Shown here piece by piece: positions 45,025 to 53,471 of a stretch of DNA of 64,000 nt (position 1 is the stretch's first letter; the number at the start of each line of letters is the position of its first letter). A program made the position numbers and the translations under genes. The notes under the pieces are model-generated. The model did not search any database and was not told the DNA's origin. It worked only from the letters and a program-made list of their open reading frames with translations. This DNA is from Paenibacillus kobensis NBRC 15729 (lineage in GTDB: Bacteria > Bacillota > Bacilli > Paenibacillales > Paenibacillaceae), in assembly GCF_004000825.1 (NCBI RefSeq), contig NZ_BILZ01000011.1:1-64000 (forward strand), read 5' to 3'.

Positions 45025-46539
45025 ATGAAGACGATCTCTACGACATTATTGGGCATGGCCGTATTCTTTTTGTTGTTCGCAGGTATAGTACCGAATCCAA
45101 CCGCTGTTGCTGCAGAGGATCGTTATAGTCTCTATCTGGATGGCAGACTGCTTAACGCGGACAGTCCTCCTCAGCTAGTGAACAATACGATGCTGGTTCC
45201 GCTGCGGATTGTATCGGAGGAGCTAGGCGCCGACGTCATTTGGAATCAAGCGCAAAAATTGATTACCGTACATAAGGATGACCTCAATCTTCAACTTGGC
45301 ATCGATAAGAAAGAAGCTCTTGTCAACGGACAGACGCAGTTGCTGGACGCTGCGCCGCTCTTGATGAACAAGCATACCTTGATTCCCGTACGATTCGTCA
45401 GCGAGAATTTGGGGCTTATCGTAAAATGGGACAGTCAAACGCAATCGGTTCTGCTCAAGAGCACAAGTACCGCGAGTACGAACGCTGCCGATTCAGCGAG
45501 CGATAAGAAAACATTGCCGGACATTAACGGAATCGGATTAGACGGCAATATATTAAAAATCACGACCTCAGGAGGCAGCATTCAGCCTGCCGTAAGTGAA
45601 ATGAGCGAGCCTGCACGATTGATCGTCGATATACCGGGCGCGGCTCTCGGGCGTACCATTAATGGACAAGAGAATGGCGGAAAGGGCGGTAAAATTTTTC
45701 TCGATCATCCCTATGTTAGCAATATTCGATATTCGTTATTTCAAGCGGAGCCTTCAACCGTCCGAATCGTTCTTGATTTGAAGCAGGAGATTTCATATGA
45801 AGCTAAGGCAGGAGAAGTTGCTAATGAGTGGCTGCTGAGCTTGAATGGCGACATCGCCGGTGGAGAAACGGCTTCGATAGAATCAATCCATCCAATTGAA
45901 CAGATGGGCTCTAGTGATCCGGTCGATCTCCTCGATCCGTCGACTCCTGTTATCGATACTGGCAGCATACCCACGCAGCTCCCGGAGGCTGGCCAGGGCC
46001 AGTACAAGGTTGTCATTGATGCCGGTCATGGCGGTACCGATGTTGGAACGATTGCCGCTTCAGGGAAGTATGAGAAAGACTTTAATCTGCCAATGGCTTT
46101 GAAGGTTGCAGATCTATTAGGGAAAGAGAAACGAATCTCCGTTTATTTGACCCGAAATGACGACACCTATCCGGGGTTGGATGATAGGGTCAAAATGGCG
46201 AATGAGTGGAAAGCGGATATCTTTGTCTCCATCCATGGTAATAGTTATACGGAGAACAGAAACGTTGTCGGCACGGAGACCCACTATACCCGTGATGACA
46301 GTAAGCCATTAGCTCAGATCATCCACCGGCATCTGCTTGCAGGCACTGGCTTCAAAGATAGAGGCATTATCCAAAATAACTTATTAGTCACCAAGAAGAC
46401 TACAATGCCTGCCGTATTGCTCGAAGTAGGCTTTCTATCCAATTCGCAGCAAGAGCAGGCCATGTGGGACGAGCAGTTCCAATGGAAAGTAGCTCAGTCC
46501 ATTGTGGATGGAATCAAGGAATACCTTGGCGTGAACTGA
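45025..46539 (+). CDS. N-acetylmuramoyl-L-alanine amidase with stalk and AMIN domains
   Basis: 504 residues. A signal peptide is followed by a copper amine oxidase-like stalk domain (about 35-150, M-L-V-P-L-R-I-V-S-E-E-L-G-A). An AMIN domain (about 165-275) comes next, then an Amidase_3 domain (about 325-504) with V-I-D-A-G-H-G-G, S-I-H-G-N-S and L-L-E-V-G-F-L-S-N supplying the zinc and catalytic residues. It cleaves the amide bond between muramic acid and L-Ala in peptidoglycan. It stands alone with a terminator at the end. Confidence 0.95.
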   Translation: MKTISTTLLGMAVFFLLFAGIVPNPTAVAAEDRYSLYLDGRLLNADSPPQLVNNTMLVPLRIVSEELGADVIWNQAQKLITVHKDDLNLQLGIDKKEALVNGQTQLLDAAPLLMNKHTLIPVRFVSENLGLIVKWDSQTQSVLLKSTSTASTNAADSASDKKTLPDINGIGLDGNILKITTSGGSIQPAVSEMSEPARLIVDIPGAALGRTINGQENGGKGGKIFLDHPYVSNIRYSLFQAEPSTVRIVLDLKQEISYEAKAGEVANEWLLSLNGDIAGGETASIESIHPIEQMGSSDPVDLLDPSTPVIDTGSIPTQLPEAGQGQYKVVIDAGHGGTDVGTIAASGKYEKDFNLPMALKVADLLGKEKRISVYLTRNDDTYPGLDDRVKMANEWKADIFVSIHGNSYTENRNVVGTETHYTRDDSKPLAQIIHRHLLAGTGFKDRGIIQNNLLVTKKTTMPAVLLEVGFLSNSQQEQAMWDEQFQWKVAQSIVDGIKEYLGVN

Positions 46540-46556
46540 ACTCATAAAGTTGAATT

Positions 46557-46591
46557 GGGCTAGCCGGATGCTCTGGCTGGCTCTTTTTTCT
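46557..46591 (+). terminator. intrinsic terminator after the amidase
   Basis: GGGCTAGCC (46557-46565) pairs with GGCTGGCTC (46574-46582), followed by TTTTTT. Confidence 0.8.
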
Positions 46592-46685
46592 TCATTCAAC
46601 CTAGCGTACCATTGTTTAACAATTCGTCGATCACGTTAATAGTAGATGGATGGTTAATTATGCTAAATATAGGGGGATGTCCAGG

Positions 46686-47843
46686 TTGATCGCGAAGAAG
46701 AAGATTATGGTTGTGTTCGGAACCCGGCCGGAAGCGACGAAGATGTGTCCGGTCGTGCAGGAGCTTCGGCGGTATTCGGATCGGTTCGAGACAAGAGTCG
46801 TCGTGACGGGGCAGCATCGAGAGCAGCTGCATCAGGCGCTCACTCATTTCGGCATACAGCCGGATGTGGACTTGGAGATCATGAAACCGAATCAATCGCT
46901 TGCTTACGTTACTGCTGCGGCTATTACGGGCCTTGATCGAGTCGTAGCCGAAGAGAAGCCGGACATGATCTTAATCCATGGCGATACGCAGACGACGATG
47001 TGCGGCGGGATGGTTGCTTCATTCCATCGGATACCGGTTGGACATGTGGAAGCGGGACTCCGTTCGCATAATAAATATTCGCCTTGGCCGGAAGAAATCA
47101 ACCGCAGAATCGTTGATGTCGTAAGCGACCTGCTGTTTGCGCCAACTTCGGTCGGCCATCAGAATTTGATCAGAGAAGGCTATAGCGAAAAGCATATTTA
47201 CGTTACGGGCCAGACGGCAGTCGATGCAGCGATCCATACGCATATGCCGAGCTACAACTTTCAAGAGGCGCGGCTGAACGATTTGGTGCAATTCGACGGC
47301 CGGATCATCACGGTTACCGCACATCGCCGGGAAAATTACGGAGCACCGATGGAGCAAATGTTCCGTGCTATCCGCCGGGTCGCAGACGAGCATCCGGACG
47401 TTGCAGTAATTTATCCCGTTCACTTAAGCCCGTACGTACGTGAGCTGGCGGGTACGATGCTAGGCGGTCATGAGCGGATTCATCTGATCGATCCGATCGA
47501 ATATCCGGACATGATTAATTTGCTGTCCCGGTCGTACTTGGTGCTGAGCGACTCCGGCGGCCTGCAGGAGGAAACGCCGGTGTTCCGCAAGCCGCTCGTT
47601 CTGATGCGCGACACGACAGAGCGACCGGAGGCGGTAACAGCTAATGCGGTCTATCTGGCTGGAACGGAAGAAGCGGCCATCTATGACATCACGACGAGAC
47701 TGCTGACTGATTCGGAACTGTACGATGCGATGGCGAATGCCGGCAATCCGTTCGGAGACGGACAAGCATCTGCTCGGATCGTTCAAATCATTGCTCACTA
47801 CTTCGGTTACACGGACGAACTTCCGAAGCCTTTCGGGGGATAA
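46686..47843 (+). CDS. mnaA: UDP-N-acetylglucosamine 2-epimerase (non-hydrolysing)
   Basis: 385 residues from TTG 46686, AGGGGG 9 nt upstream; an ATG at 46677 directly abuts that site and another lies at 46650. Family motifs are V-F-G-T-R-P-E-A-T-K, H-G-D-T-Q-T, H-V-E-A-G-L-R, T-A-H-R-R-E-N and S-D-S-G-G-L-Q-E-E. It makes UDP-ManNAc, used for wall teichoic acid or secondary wall polymer linkage units. Confidence 0.93.
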   Translation: MIAKKKIMVVFGTRPEATKMCPVVQELRRYSDRFETRVVVTGQHREQLHQALTHFGIQPDVDLEIMKPNQSLAYVTAAAITGLDRVVAEEKPDMILIHGDTQTTMCGGMVASFHRIPVGHVEAGLRSHNKYSPWPEEINRRIVDVVSDLLFAPTSVGHQNLIREGYSEKHIYVTGQTAVDAAIHTHMPSYNFQEARLNDLVQFDGRIITVTAHRRENYGAPMEQMFRAIRRVADEHPDVAVIYPVHLSPYVRELAGTMLGGHERIHLIDPIEYPDMINLLSRSYLVLSDSGGLQEETPVFRKPLVLMRDTTERPEAVTANAVYLAGTEEAAIYDITTRLLTDSELYDAMANAGNPFGDGQASARIVQIIAHYFGYTDELPKPFGG

Positions 47844-47960
47844 GGTTGGTCTAGTATGCGGCAAAAGCTTCGACAAAGGGTGGAGTAACAAGGTGCAGTC
47901 AAGCGCTCCTTGATCGCCGTTATTGAGCACCGAAGTTTAAGTTCAGCCGACGTTAGGTTC

Positions 47961-48140
47961 CTGCACAAAATGCAGTTATTTCACCACAGGTATGGATACC
48001 GGAACAAATTACTGCACTTCATACAGCGAATAATCCACCAATTGGCTCGATGCGCAACCAGTCTTTCGAAATTCCTGCATTTTGTACATTCATTGCGCAA
48101 CGCGTGGTGCACGCAGCGGGAATTACTGTACGAAATGCAG
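47961..48140. repeat. palindrome array A (4 units)
   Basis: Four 15-bp dyads of the form CTGYA-N5-TRCAG, one degenerate in the last base, begin at 47961, 48012, 48075 and 48126, so the steps are 51, 63 and 51 bp. The long step contains CCAATTGG (48038-48045). They lie between the epimerase and the convergent Ku gene. Confidence 0.7.
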
Positions 48141-48175
48141 GAAAGGACATCGCCTCACACTATGCACCCAATTCA

Positions 48176-48205
48176 AAATAGCCGCGACAGCAGTCGCGGC
48201 TATTT
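48176..48205. terminator. GC-rich hairpin, probable terminator
   Basis: AAATAGCCGCGAC pairs perfectly with GTCGCGGCTATTT around a 4-nt loop. It has A/T-rich outer arms in both directions. Confidence 0.6.
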
Positions 48206-48300
48206 GCGTGCTATGCAAACCAGCCGTCGTCTGGCTCTTTGTGACACGCGCGGTCTGGTGTGACACAAAAAGGGATGCAAGAGAGCCTCCGGGTAGACAG

Positions 48301-48338
48301 ACGGGTGTGACACAAAAAACAAAAAGTGTCACACCCGT
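48301..48338. terminator. hairpin downstream of ku with repeated GTGTGACAC
   Basis: ACGGGTGTGACAC (48301-48313) pairs perfectly with GTGTCACACCCGT (48326-48338). The GTGTGACACAAAAA part also occurs as a direct repeat at 48259. It lies about 60 bp past the ku stop, and the loop is A-rich on the plus strand. Confidence 0.5.
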
Positions 48339-48395
48339 CACAAATTCTAAGTAGGCAAAGCCCCCTAGCCGCCCTTAACTTCCCCTGCTCCCCCG

Positions 48396-49412
48396 CTACG
48401 CTTGCTTCTTCGCCGCGCGCGTCTTGCGCGGCGGCTTCACCGCCGGCACGGCTGCGCCGGTGCCTGCGTCAGAAGCCGCTGCTGCGGGCTCCGCCCCCGC
48501 AGCCGTATCGCCAGCGGCGGCCTTGCGTGCGCCGCCGCTGGCTTTGCGCTTCGCGGGCGGCTTCGCCGCGCCCGCGCTGTCTGCGCCGCTGGCCGTCACG
48601 ATCGGCCCGGCGGCAGGTGCTGGCGGCGCATCCGCCGCAGGCGTCTGGCGAGCCGCCTCTAGGCTCGCTTGCAGCGCCGCCATCAGGTCGAGCACATTCG
48701 TCTGCTCGGCCGCAGGTGCAATGCGGACATCTTCGCCCGCAATTTTGTGCTGGATAAGATCCATGAGCTGCGCCCGGTAATCGTCCGTATACTTGTCCGG
48801 CTCGAACGGGGTCGACAGCTGCTCGATGAGCATTTTGGCCATCATCAGCTCTTTCTCGTTGACGGCCTTCGCTTCGCCAAGCCCTGGCACTTGCGTGACG
48901 GAACGGATTTCGTCCGGATAGAATATCGTCTCCATCACAAGGCAATCGTCCATGACGCGAATGGCCGCTAGCGAGCTTTTCTGCCGGATGGACACTTTGG
49001 CGATGCCGATTTTGCCCGTCTGTCTCATCGATTCGAGCAGCAGTTGGTAAGCGTTGCTCCCCGCTTGGTCAGGCGACAGGAAATACGTCTTCTGAAAATA
49101 AATCGGATCGATATCCGACAACGCGACGAAGTCGAGGATCGTGATCGTCTTCGACCGTTCGCCGCCGATCGATTCAAGCTCATCCTTGTCGAGCAGGACG
49201 AACCGTCCTTTCTCGAATTCGTAGCCTTTCACGATGTCGTCCATTGCCACTTCCGTTTCGCAGGCCGGACATGATTTGACGTAGCTGATCGGACTGCCGC
49301 AAGCCTTGTGGATCATCCGAAGCGATATATCTTTGTCTTCCGTGGCGGAGAACATTTTGACGGGAACATGAACGAGTCCGAAGCTGATGGCGCCTTTCCA
49401 TACGGTATGCAT
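48396..49412 (-). CDS. ku: Ku protein (NHEJ)
   Basis: 338 residues from ATG 49412, which has GGAGGTG at the right distance; an upstream in-frame start at 49442 has no ribosome site. The Ku core (about 1-250) begins M-H-T-V-W-K-G-A-I-S-F-G-L-V. A C-terminal extension follows, rich in Ala, Pro and Lys (ending K-K-Q-A); such tails in bacterial Ku bind DNA and LigD. It binds DNA ends as a dimer and recruits the polymerase and ligase encoded at 42795 and 43888. Confidence 0.95.
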   Translation of the reverse strand: MHTVWKGAISFGLVHVPVKMFSATEDKDISLRMIHKACGSPISYVKSCPACETEVAMDDIVKGYEFEKGRFVLLDKDELESIGGERSKTITILDFVALSDIDPIYFQKTYFLSPDQAGSNAYQLLLESMRQTGKIGIAKVSIRQKSSLAAIRVMDDCLVMETIFYPDEIRSVTQVPGLGEAKAVNEKELMMAKMLIEQLSTPFEPDKYTDDYRAQLMDLIQHKIAGEDVRIAPAAEQTNVLDLMAALQASLEAARQTPAADAPPAPAAGPIVTASGADSAGAAKPPAKRKASGGARKAAAGDTAAGAEPAAAASDAGTGAAVPAVKPPRKTRAAKKQA

Positions 49413-49540
49413 GCGATGCACCTCCAATGGTTTTAATACCATCGTTCCCGGAACGCATGAGATTCAACCGTTACGGGCATATTTTTCGAGAAGGATATCT
49501 TCATCCCATTCGAACCCGCTCAAGGAGGACAACACACGCA

Positions 49541-49768
49541 ATGGCAATCGATCGCACAGCGAATACAGGTGACAACAACGCGTCGGAACAAGCGAATGAC
49601 TTGTGGCATGACGGCCGGAGCAACTATGAGATGGATATCGACCGGATGGTGAATGAGGGACTCGGCGGCGGTCAAGTAACGGTTCATAACGGACTGATTG
49701 ACGAGTCGACGACCGACTATATGAACAGCTTCGAGGTCGATTATTTGAATGATGGAGAGGAAGGCTGA
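49541..49768 (+). CDS. small acidic hypothetical protein
   Basis: 75 residues from ATG 49541, with AAGGAGGA upstream. It is acidic, with D-L-W-H-D-G-R-S-N-Y-E-M-D and G-L-G-G-G-Q-V. No family is recognised with certainty. It is followed after 2 nt by an SspH-like spore protein gene, which hints at expression in sporulation. In-frame upstream codons to 49427 lack a start with a ribosome site. Confidence 0.6.
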   Translation: MAIDRTANTGDNNASEQANDLWHDGRSNYEMDIDRMVNEGLGGGQVTVHNGLIDESTTDYMNSFEVDYLNDGEEG

Positions 49769-49770
49769 CG

Positions 49771-49956
49771 TTGGATATTAAGAGAGCCAAGCAAATTTAC
49801 GAATCGTCCGCTACGATCGGCGTTCATCTAGAGGGTGAACCGGTATGGATCGAAAGCGTCGATGAGGCGAATGGAATGGCAACGGTCCAAGTCGGCGGAA
49901 CGCCGCAAAATACGCACACTGTCTCGGTTGACCGGCTCGTGGAGGATGGCAGGTAA
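49771..49956 (+). CDS. sspH: H-type small acid-soluble spore protein
   Basis: 61 residues from TTG 49771, preceded by AGGAAGG. The pattern M-D-I-K-R-A-K-Q-I-Y-E-S near the start and P-V-W-I-E-S-V-D in the middle matches SspH proteins, minor components of the spore core made in the forespore. It marks the organism as a spore former. Confidence 0.85.
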   Translation: MDIKRAKQIYESSATIGVHLEGEPVWIESVDEANGMATVQVGGTPQNTHTVSVDRLVEDGR

Positions 49957-49965
49957 CAACGAAAC

Positions 49966-50160
49966 CTAGGCTGCAGAAAATAAAACAGCGCCGTCGTCGT
50001 GCCCTTTGCGGCACCACGTACGGCGCTGTTCTGCTTTACGGTTCGGTGTGACTTGCGTCTGCGGCTTGCGCGTCCATTGATTGCGTCCGGCTCCGGTCAT
50101 GATCGCCATTGCTTTGTCTTTCTCGCTGCGGCTCTTTGCTTTGCTTTTGTTGTTGCTCAT
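49966..50160 (-). CDS. small basic hypothetical protein
   Basis: 64 residues from ATG 50160, with GGAGGG 9 nt upstream; longer in-frame starts (to 50250) lack a site. It is very basic (S-N-N-K-S-K-A-K-S-R-S-E-K-D-K at the N-terminus). Its C-terminal part (Q-R-R-T-W-C-R-K-G-H-D-D-G-A-V) is encoded by the left arm and loop of a terminator hairpin. It could be a nucleic-acid-binding or spore protein; the family is not recognised. Confidence 0.5.
   Translation of the reverse strand: MSNNKSKAKSRSEKDKAMAIMTGAGRNQWTRKPQTQVTPNRKAEQRRTWCRKGHDDGAVLFSAA
49978..50034. terminator. bidirectional terminator overlapping the small basic gene
   Basis: ACAGCGCCGT pairs with ACGGCGCTGT and an inner GTGCC/GGCAC extends the stem. 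On the minus strand a TTTTATTTT tract follows, inside the coding end of the small basic gene. On the plus strand it lies just after sspH. Confidence 0.65.
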
Positions 50161-50293
50161 TCTTATTATCCCTCCAGATCGATGCTGCAGCATGCCGGCT
50201 GGCATGTATCTGCTATTCATCAGCATAAGCGACTTTGAGGGCGGACGCAATCCTTATTAGCCTGCAGGCTCTTCCTCTTCTTAACCTTCGGTT

Positions 50294-51655
50294 TTATCTC
50301 ATTCCAAGAATGTACGAAGTCCAGAAGTGAAGGCAAATGAGAGTGAATATGACAGTAGGCGGGATGACGACGATCGTGACCCGCACATATTGTTTCCAGC
50401 TGACCTTGATCCGGTGCTGTTTCAGAAGATGCAGCCAGATCATCGAGGCAAGCGTGCCGATTGGCAGAATGAGCGAGCCGATGTCGCTGCCGATTACGTT
50501 CGCAAGGTAGGTGACATGCAGGGTGTTCATATCCAGATGCATGCCCGTCAGCGTCAGCGTGCCGATCATGAGCGCCGGATGGTTGTTGAACAGCGTGGAC
50601 ATTGCGGTAAGCAGGCCGCCCATAATGAAGCCCGCATGCATCAAGCTGGCCGTGATAGACGGCTGCAGCCATTCGATCATCCATTTCGTCAGACCGACAT
50701 TGTTCAGACCGATAATGACGACATACATGGAGATCGCGAATACGAAGATGTGCCAAGGCGTTTTTCGCAAAATGTCATAGGGCGGCGTACCGAGCGAGTA
50801 CCATCGCCAGCTAAGAAGCGCGAGTGAACCGGCAACGGCGACATATTCGATCGGAATGCCGAAGTAGGAGGCTGCGAATAGACCGATTCGGATGACGAAG
50901 ACGAACAGAAGAATGCGAATCATGCGCCGCTCGTTATACACGGGCGGATCGTTAGGGGACCGTTTGAGCGGATGGTGGAACGGGTCTGCGCTTGCGTGAC
51001 TGCTACGCCGCGATTGATGCAAGGTACGGGGCAGCTCTTTGTAAACAGACAGATAGATCGCGATTACCATGAACAGCAAGCCCAGCATAGCCGGCACAAA
51101 CATCAGCTTCATATTCAGGTACAAATCCATTCCGATCATCCGCATCGAAATTAAGTTGACGACGTTGCTGACGCCGATCGGCGCGCTGGAAGCTGTCGCG
51201 ACTAATGCGCCGGATAACAAATAAGGCACTTGCTGATGCGGTTTAATGCCCAGATTGCGAAGCAGAATAATAAGAATCGGCGTCGTGATCAGGATGCTGC
51301 CGTCATTATTGAAGAACAGCGTCATCAGGAAGCAGAGCAAATTGACGAGCCAGAACAGCCGTACGCCTGAACCGCGCGCTCTAGCCGCAAGACCTTCCGC
51401 CGCCCAATAGAAAAATCCGATGCTTTCCAGCACAATAGCCATTACAATCGTTGCAATAATGGTAATTGCCGCGCCGCTTACCGTCGTCGCAATATGGCCC
51501 AGATCGGCCAACGATACGCTGCCGGTGGCTAATACGATAAGTGCTCCCACGGAAGCGAAAACGGCTTCATTGATGCCTTTAGGCCTCCATAGCACGAAGA
51601 CAACGGTAGCTAAGAAAGCGGCAATCGTGACGAATAAGACGACCGCGTCCGTCAA
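50294..51655 (-). CDS. ArsB/NhaD-superfamily membrane transporter
   Basis: 453 residues with about eleven membrane segments. The sequence L-F-F-N-N-D-G-S-I-L-I-T-T-P and later F-N-N-H-P-A-L-M-I-G resemble the two repeated N-N-D/N-N-H motifs of the ArsB arsenite pump family. No arsR or arsC is nearby, so arsenic export is not supported by context; another anion or Na+/H+ exchange is possible. A small membrane protein gene ends 6 nt upstream. Confidence 0.78.
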   Translation of the reverse strand: MTDAVVLFVTIAAFLATVVFVLWRPKGINEAVFASVGALIVLATGSVSLADLGHIATTVSGAAITIIATIVMAIVLESIGFFYWAAEGLAARARGSGVRLFWLVNLLCFLMTLFFNNDGSILITTPILIILLRNLGIKPHQQVPYLLSGALVATASSAPIGVSNVVNLISMRMIGMDLYLNMKLMFVPAMLGLLFMVIAIYLSVYKELPRTLHQSRRSSHASADPFHHPLKRSPNDPPVYNERRMIRILLFVFVIRIGLFAASYFGIPIEYVAVAGSLALLSWRWYSLGTPPYDILRKTPWHIFVFAISMYVVIIGLNNVGLTKWMIEWLQPSITASLMHAGFIMGGLLTAMSTLFNNHPALMIGTLTLTGMHLDMNTLHVTYLANVIGSDIGSLILPIGTLASMIWLHLLKQHRIKVSWKQYVRVTIVVIPPTVIFTLICLHFWTSYILGMR

Positions 51656-51661
51656 CGGTTA

Positions 51662-51868
51662 TCACCTCTTTGTGTCGCCATATGCATCGTGCCGTACGAC
51701 GGATGGGCCGGATAGCGGCGCAGGCATCCGCTCTACGGGCGATAGCTCGGCTCGCGTTTGTTCCGCGTTTGTCCCGTGCTGCGTCGTGCTCGCTTTATGG
51801 GCTGCTGGCGGTTTTAACAAGATGTACAGCAGCGATCCCGCAATGAGGATCGTAGCCAACTCCAGCAA
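51662..51868 (-). CDS. small single-helix membrane protein
   Basis: 68 residues from TTG 51868, with a strong AAGGAGGAGG 8 nt upstream. One N-terminal membrane helix (L-E-L-A-T-I-L-I-A-G-S-L-L-Y-I-L-L) is followed by a hydrophilic Ser/Pro/Thr-rich tail. It is directly upstream of the ArsB-like gene and probably cotranscribed. It may be an accessory subunit; no family is recognised. Confidence 0.5.
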   Translation of the reverse strand: MLELATILIAGSLLYILLKPPAAHKASTTQHGTNAEQTRAELSPVERMPAPLSGPSVVRHDAYGDTKR

Positions 51869-52133
51869 AGCGCCCTCCTCCTTTCCGAGAAACGGTTCTA
51901 GTATCCCCGGTCGTTATACCTCCCTATCAGCTGTCATTGAAGGGGACTCATAGTGTAAAATATGCTCGTTTTGCTGCCGCTGCACCGATGCTGAAGCCCT
52001 TTTCATCCTGCAAGCCTAGCGGAAATCAGTTGCGCCGCTTTAATGAATAGCTAGAATTTGAGAGAGGCGGCGTTTGATTCTGGAGAAAATCGGACGTGCT
52101 GAAGAGCTAGTGAACGATTAATCCAATGATTCG

Positions 52134-52172
52134 GGCTGTTCCTTGCGAATGCAGGGAACAGCCTTTCTTTTC
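52134..52172. terminator. isolated intrinsic terminator
   Basis: GGCTGTTCC (52134-52142) pairs with GGAACAGCC (52155-52163), followed by TTTCTTTTC. No plus-strand gene precedes it in 51869-52133. A small RNA or a lost gene is possible. Nothing else was seen in that stretch. Confidence 0.55.
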
Positions 52173-52304
52173 TGGAAATCGCAGTCTGCGAGGAAAAGCA
52201 AGTGTGAAAACGTAAGATTGGACTCAATAACAATCGATAATTCAAGATCAGATGATTTTTTAATCATAAAATGAGCGAATTTGAGCTAAATTGAGTATTT
52301 TCGG

Positions 52305-52333
52305 TTCAAATTAGGCCGAAATTCCTGTATACT
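52305..52333 (+). promoter_or_regulatory. sigma-A promoter of the YitT gene
   Basis: TTCAAA (52305-52310), 17 bp, TATACT (52328-52333), 43 bp before the start codon. Confidence 0.55.
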
Positions 52334-52375
52334 AGTGGTAGGAAAGCGATACGAAGGGAAAGGAAGGAGCATCTT

Positions 52376-53245
52376 ATGGTACAAACACAGCACAGCAGAC
52401 TTACGAAAGTCGAGTTCACCCGGCGCGCGGTATTTATTACAATAGGCGCGATTTTAATGGCAGTCGCACTGGAAATTTTCCTCGTGCCGAACAACATTAT
52501 TGACGGCGGCATCACAGGTATTTCTATCATTCTCGGACATCTGTCTGGCGTTCCAATCGGTGTATTTCTATTCCTGCTCAACTTGCCGTTTCTGTTCATC
52601 GGATACAAGCAAATCGGTAAGACGTTTGCGGTATCAACCTTGTACGGTGTCCTCATTATGTCGATCGGCACATTCTTGCTTCACCCCGTGCCGGCGTTTA
52701 CGGATGATACGTTTCTAGCCGCAATATTCGGCGGCGTTATTCTTGGCATCGGCGTGGGTCTTGTTATCCGGTCCGGCGGCTCGCTTGACGGCACCGAGAT
52801 CGTCGCTATTCTAATCAATAAGAAGATTCCGTTCTCCGTCGGCGAGATCGTCATGTTCTTCAACTTCTTTATTCTCGGCAGCGCAGGCTTCGTGTTCGGT
52901 TGGGACCGCGCGATGTACTCGCTCGTTGCGTACTACTTGGCGTTCAAGCTGATCGATATTACGATTGAAGGCTTTGATGAGTCGAAGTCGGTCTGGATCA
53001 TTAGCGAAGATTCCGAAGCGATCGGCGATGCCATAATGAGCCGGCTCGGCCGCGGCGTCACGTATTTGCACGGCGAAGGCGCGTTCTCCGGCGGCAGCAA
53101 GAAAGTCATCTTCTGCGTCGTGACCCGTCTGGAAGAAGCGAAGTTGAAGTCGATTGTACAGGAGATCGACGAATCGGCCTTCCTGGCGGTCGGCAACATC
53201 CATGACGTGAAGGGCGGCCGCTTCAAGAAGCGGGACATTCACTAG
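52376..53245 (+). CDS. YitT family membrane protein (DUF161/DUF2179)
   Basis: 289 residues. Five or six membrane segments (about 20-205) with N-N-I-I-D-G-G-I-T-G-I-S and G-S-L-D-G-T-E-I are followed by a cytoplasmic DUF2179 domain (about 215-285, G-R-G-V-T-Y-L-H-G-E-G-A-F-S). The family is common in Bacillales; its transported molecule is unknown. AAGGAAGGAG precedes the ATG. A MITE lies 14 bp after the stop. Confidence 0.9.
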   Translation: MVQTQHSRLTKVEFTRRAVFITIGAILMAVALEIFLVPNNIIDGGITGISIILGHLSGVPIGVFLFLLNLPFLFIGYKQIGKTFAVSTLYGVLIMSIGTFLLHPVPAFTDDTFLAAIFGGVILGIGVGLVIRSGGSLDGTEIVAILINKKIPFSVGEIVMFFNFFILGSAGFVFGWDRAMYSLVAYYLAFKLIDITIEGFDESKSVWIISEDSEAIGDAIMSRLGRGVTYLHGEGAFSGGSKKVIFCVVTRLEEAKLKSIVQEIDESAFLAVGNIHDVKGGRFKKRDIH

Positions 53246-53259
53246 ACTTTGGCTGTTAA

Positions 53260-53420
53260 GGGGCTGTCTCAAAAGTGTTCGCACGATAGGAGAACGCCCC
53301 AATTTACACATGCAAGGACCTCAGATTCCACTACAGAGTGGAGGCTGAGGTCTTTTTCTCGAAGAATTTCAGTTCTAAGCGGGGTTTCAATGAGCATTAT
53401 TAGACTTTTGAGACAGCCCC
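53260..53420. mobile_element. MITE with 17-bp terminal inverted repeats
   Basis: GGGGCTGTCTCAAAAGT (53260-53276) and its exact reverse complement (53404-53420) bound a 161-bp non-coding segment. These ends resemble those of IS1182-like elements of Firmicutes (recalled, not searched). Inside, GACCTCAG..CTGAGGTC followed by TTTTTC forms a terminator-like hairpin (53317-53357). No clear target duplication is seen at the edges. Confidence 0.75.
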
Positions 53421-53471
53421 ATTTCTTCGTATCGCATAACCGCTGGCACCTAGCCCAGAGCAACTGATCTT

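Noticed and set aside
48396-48945. Overlapping frames opposite and within the Ala-rich ku tail
   Set aside because: High GC gives open frames in all phases; only the Ku frame has a recognisable domain.
50294-51655. Calling the transporter a proven arsenite pump
   Set aside because: The family fits ArsB/NhaD, but no arsR, arsC or arsA lies nearby, so the substrate was left open.
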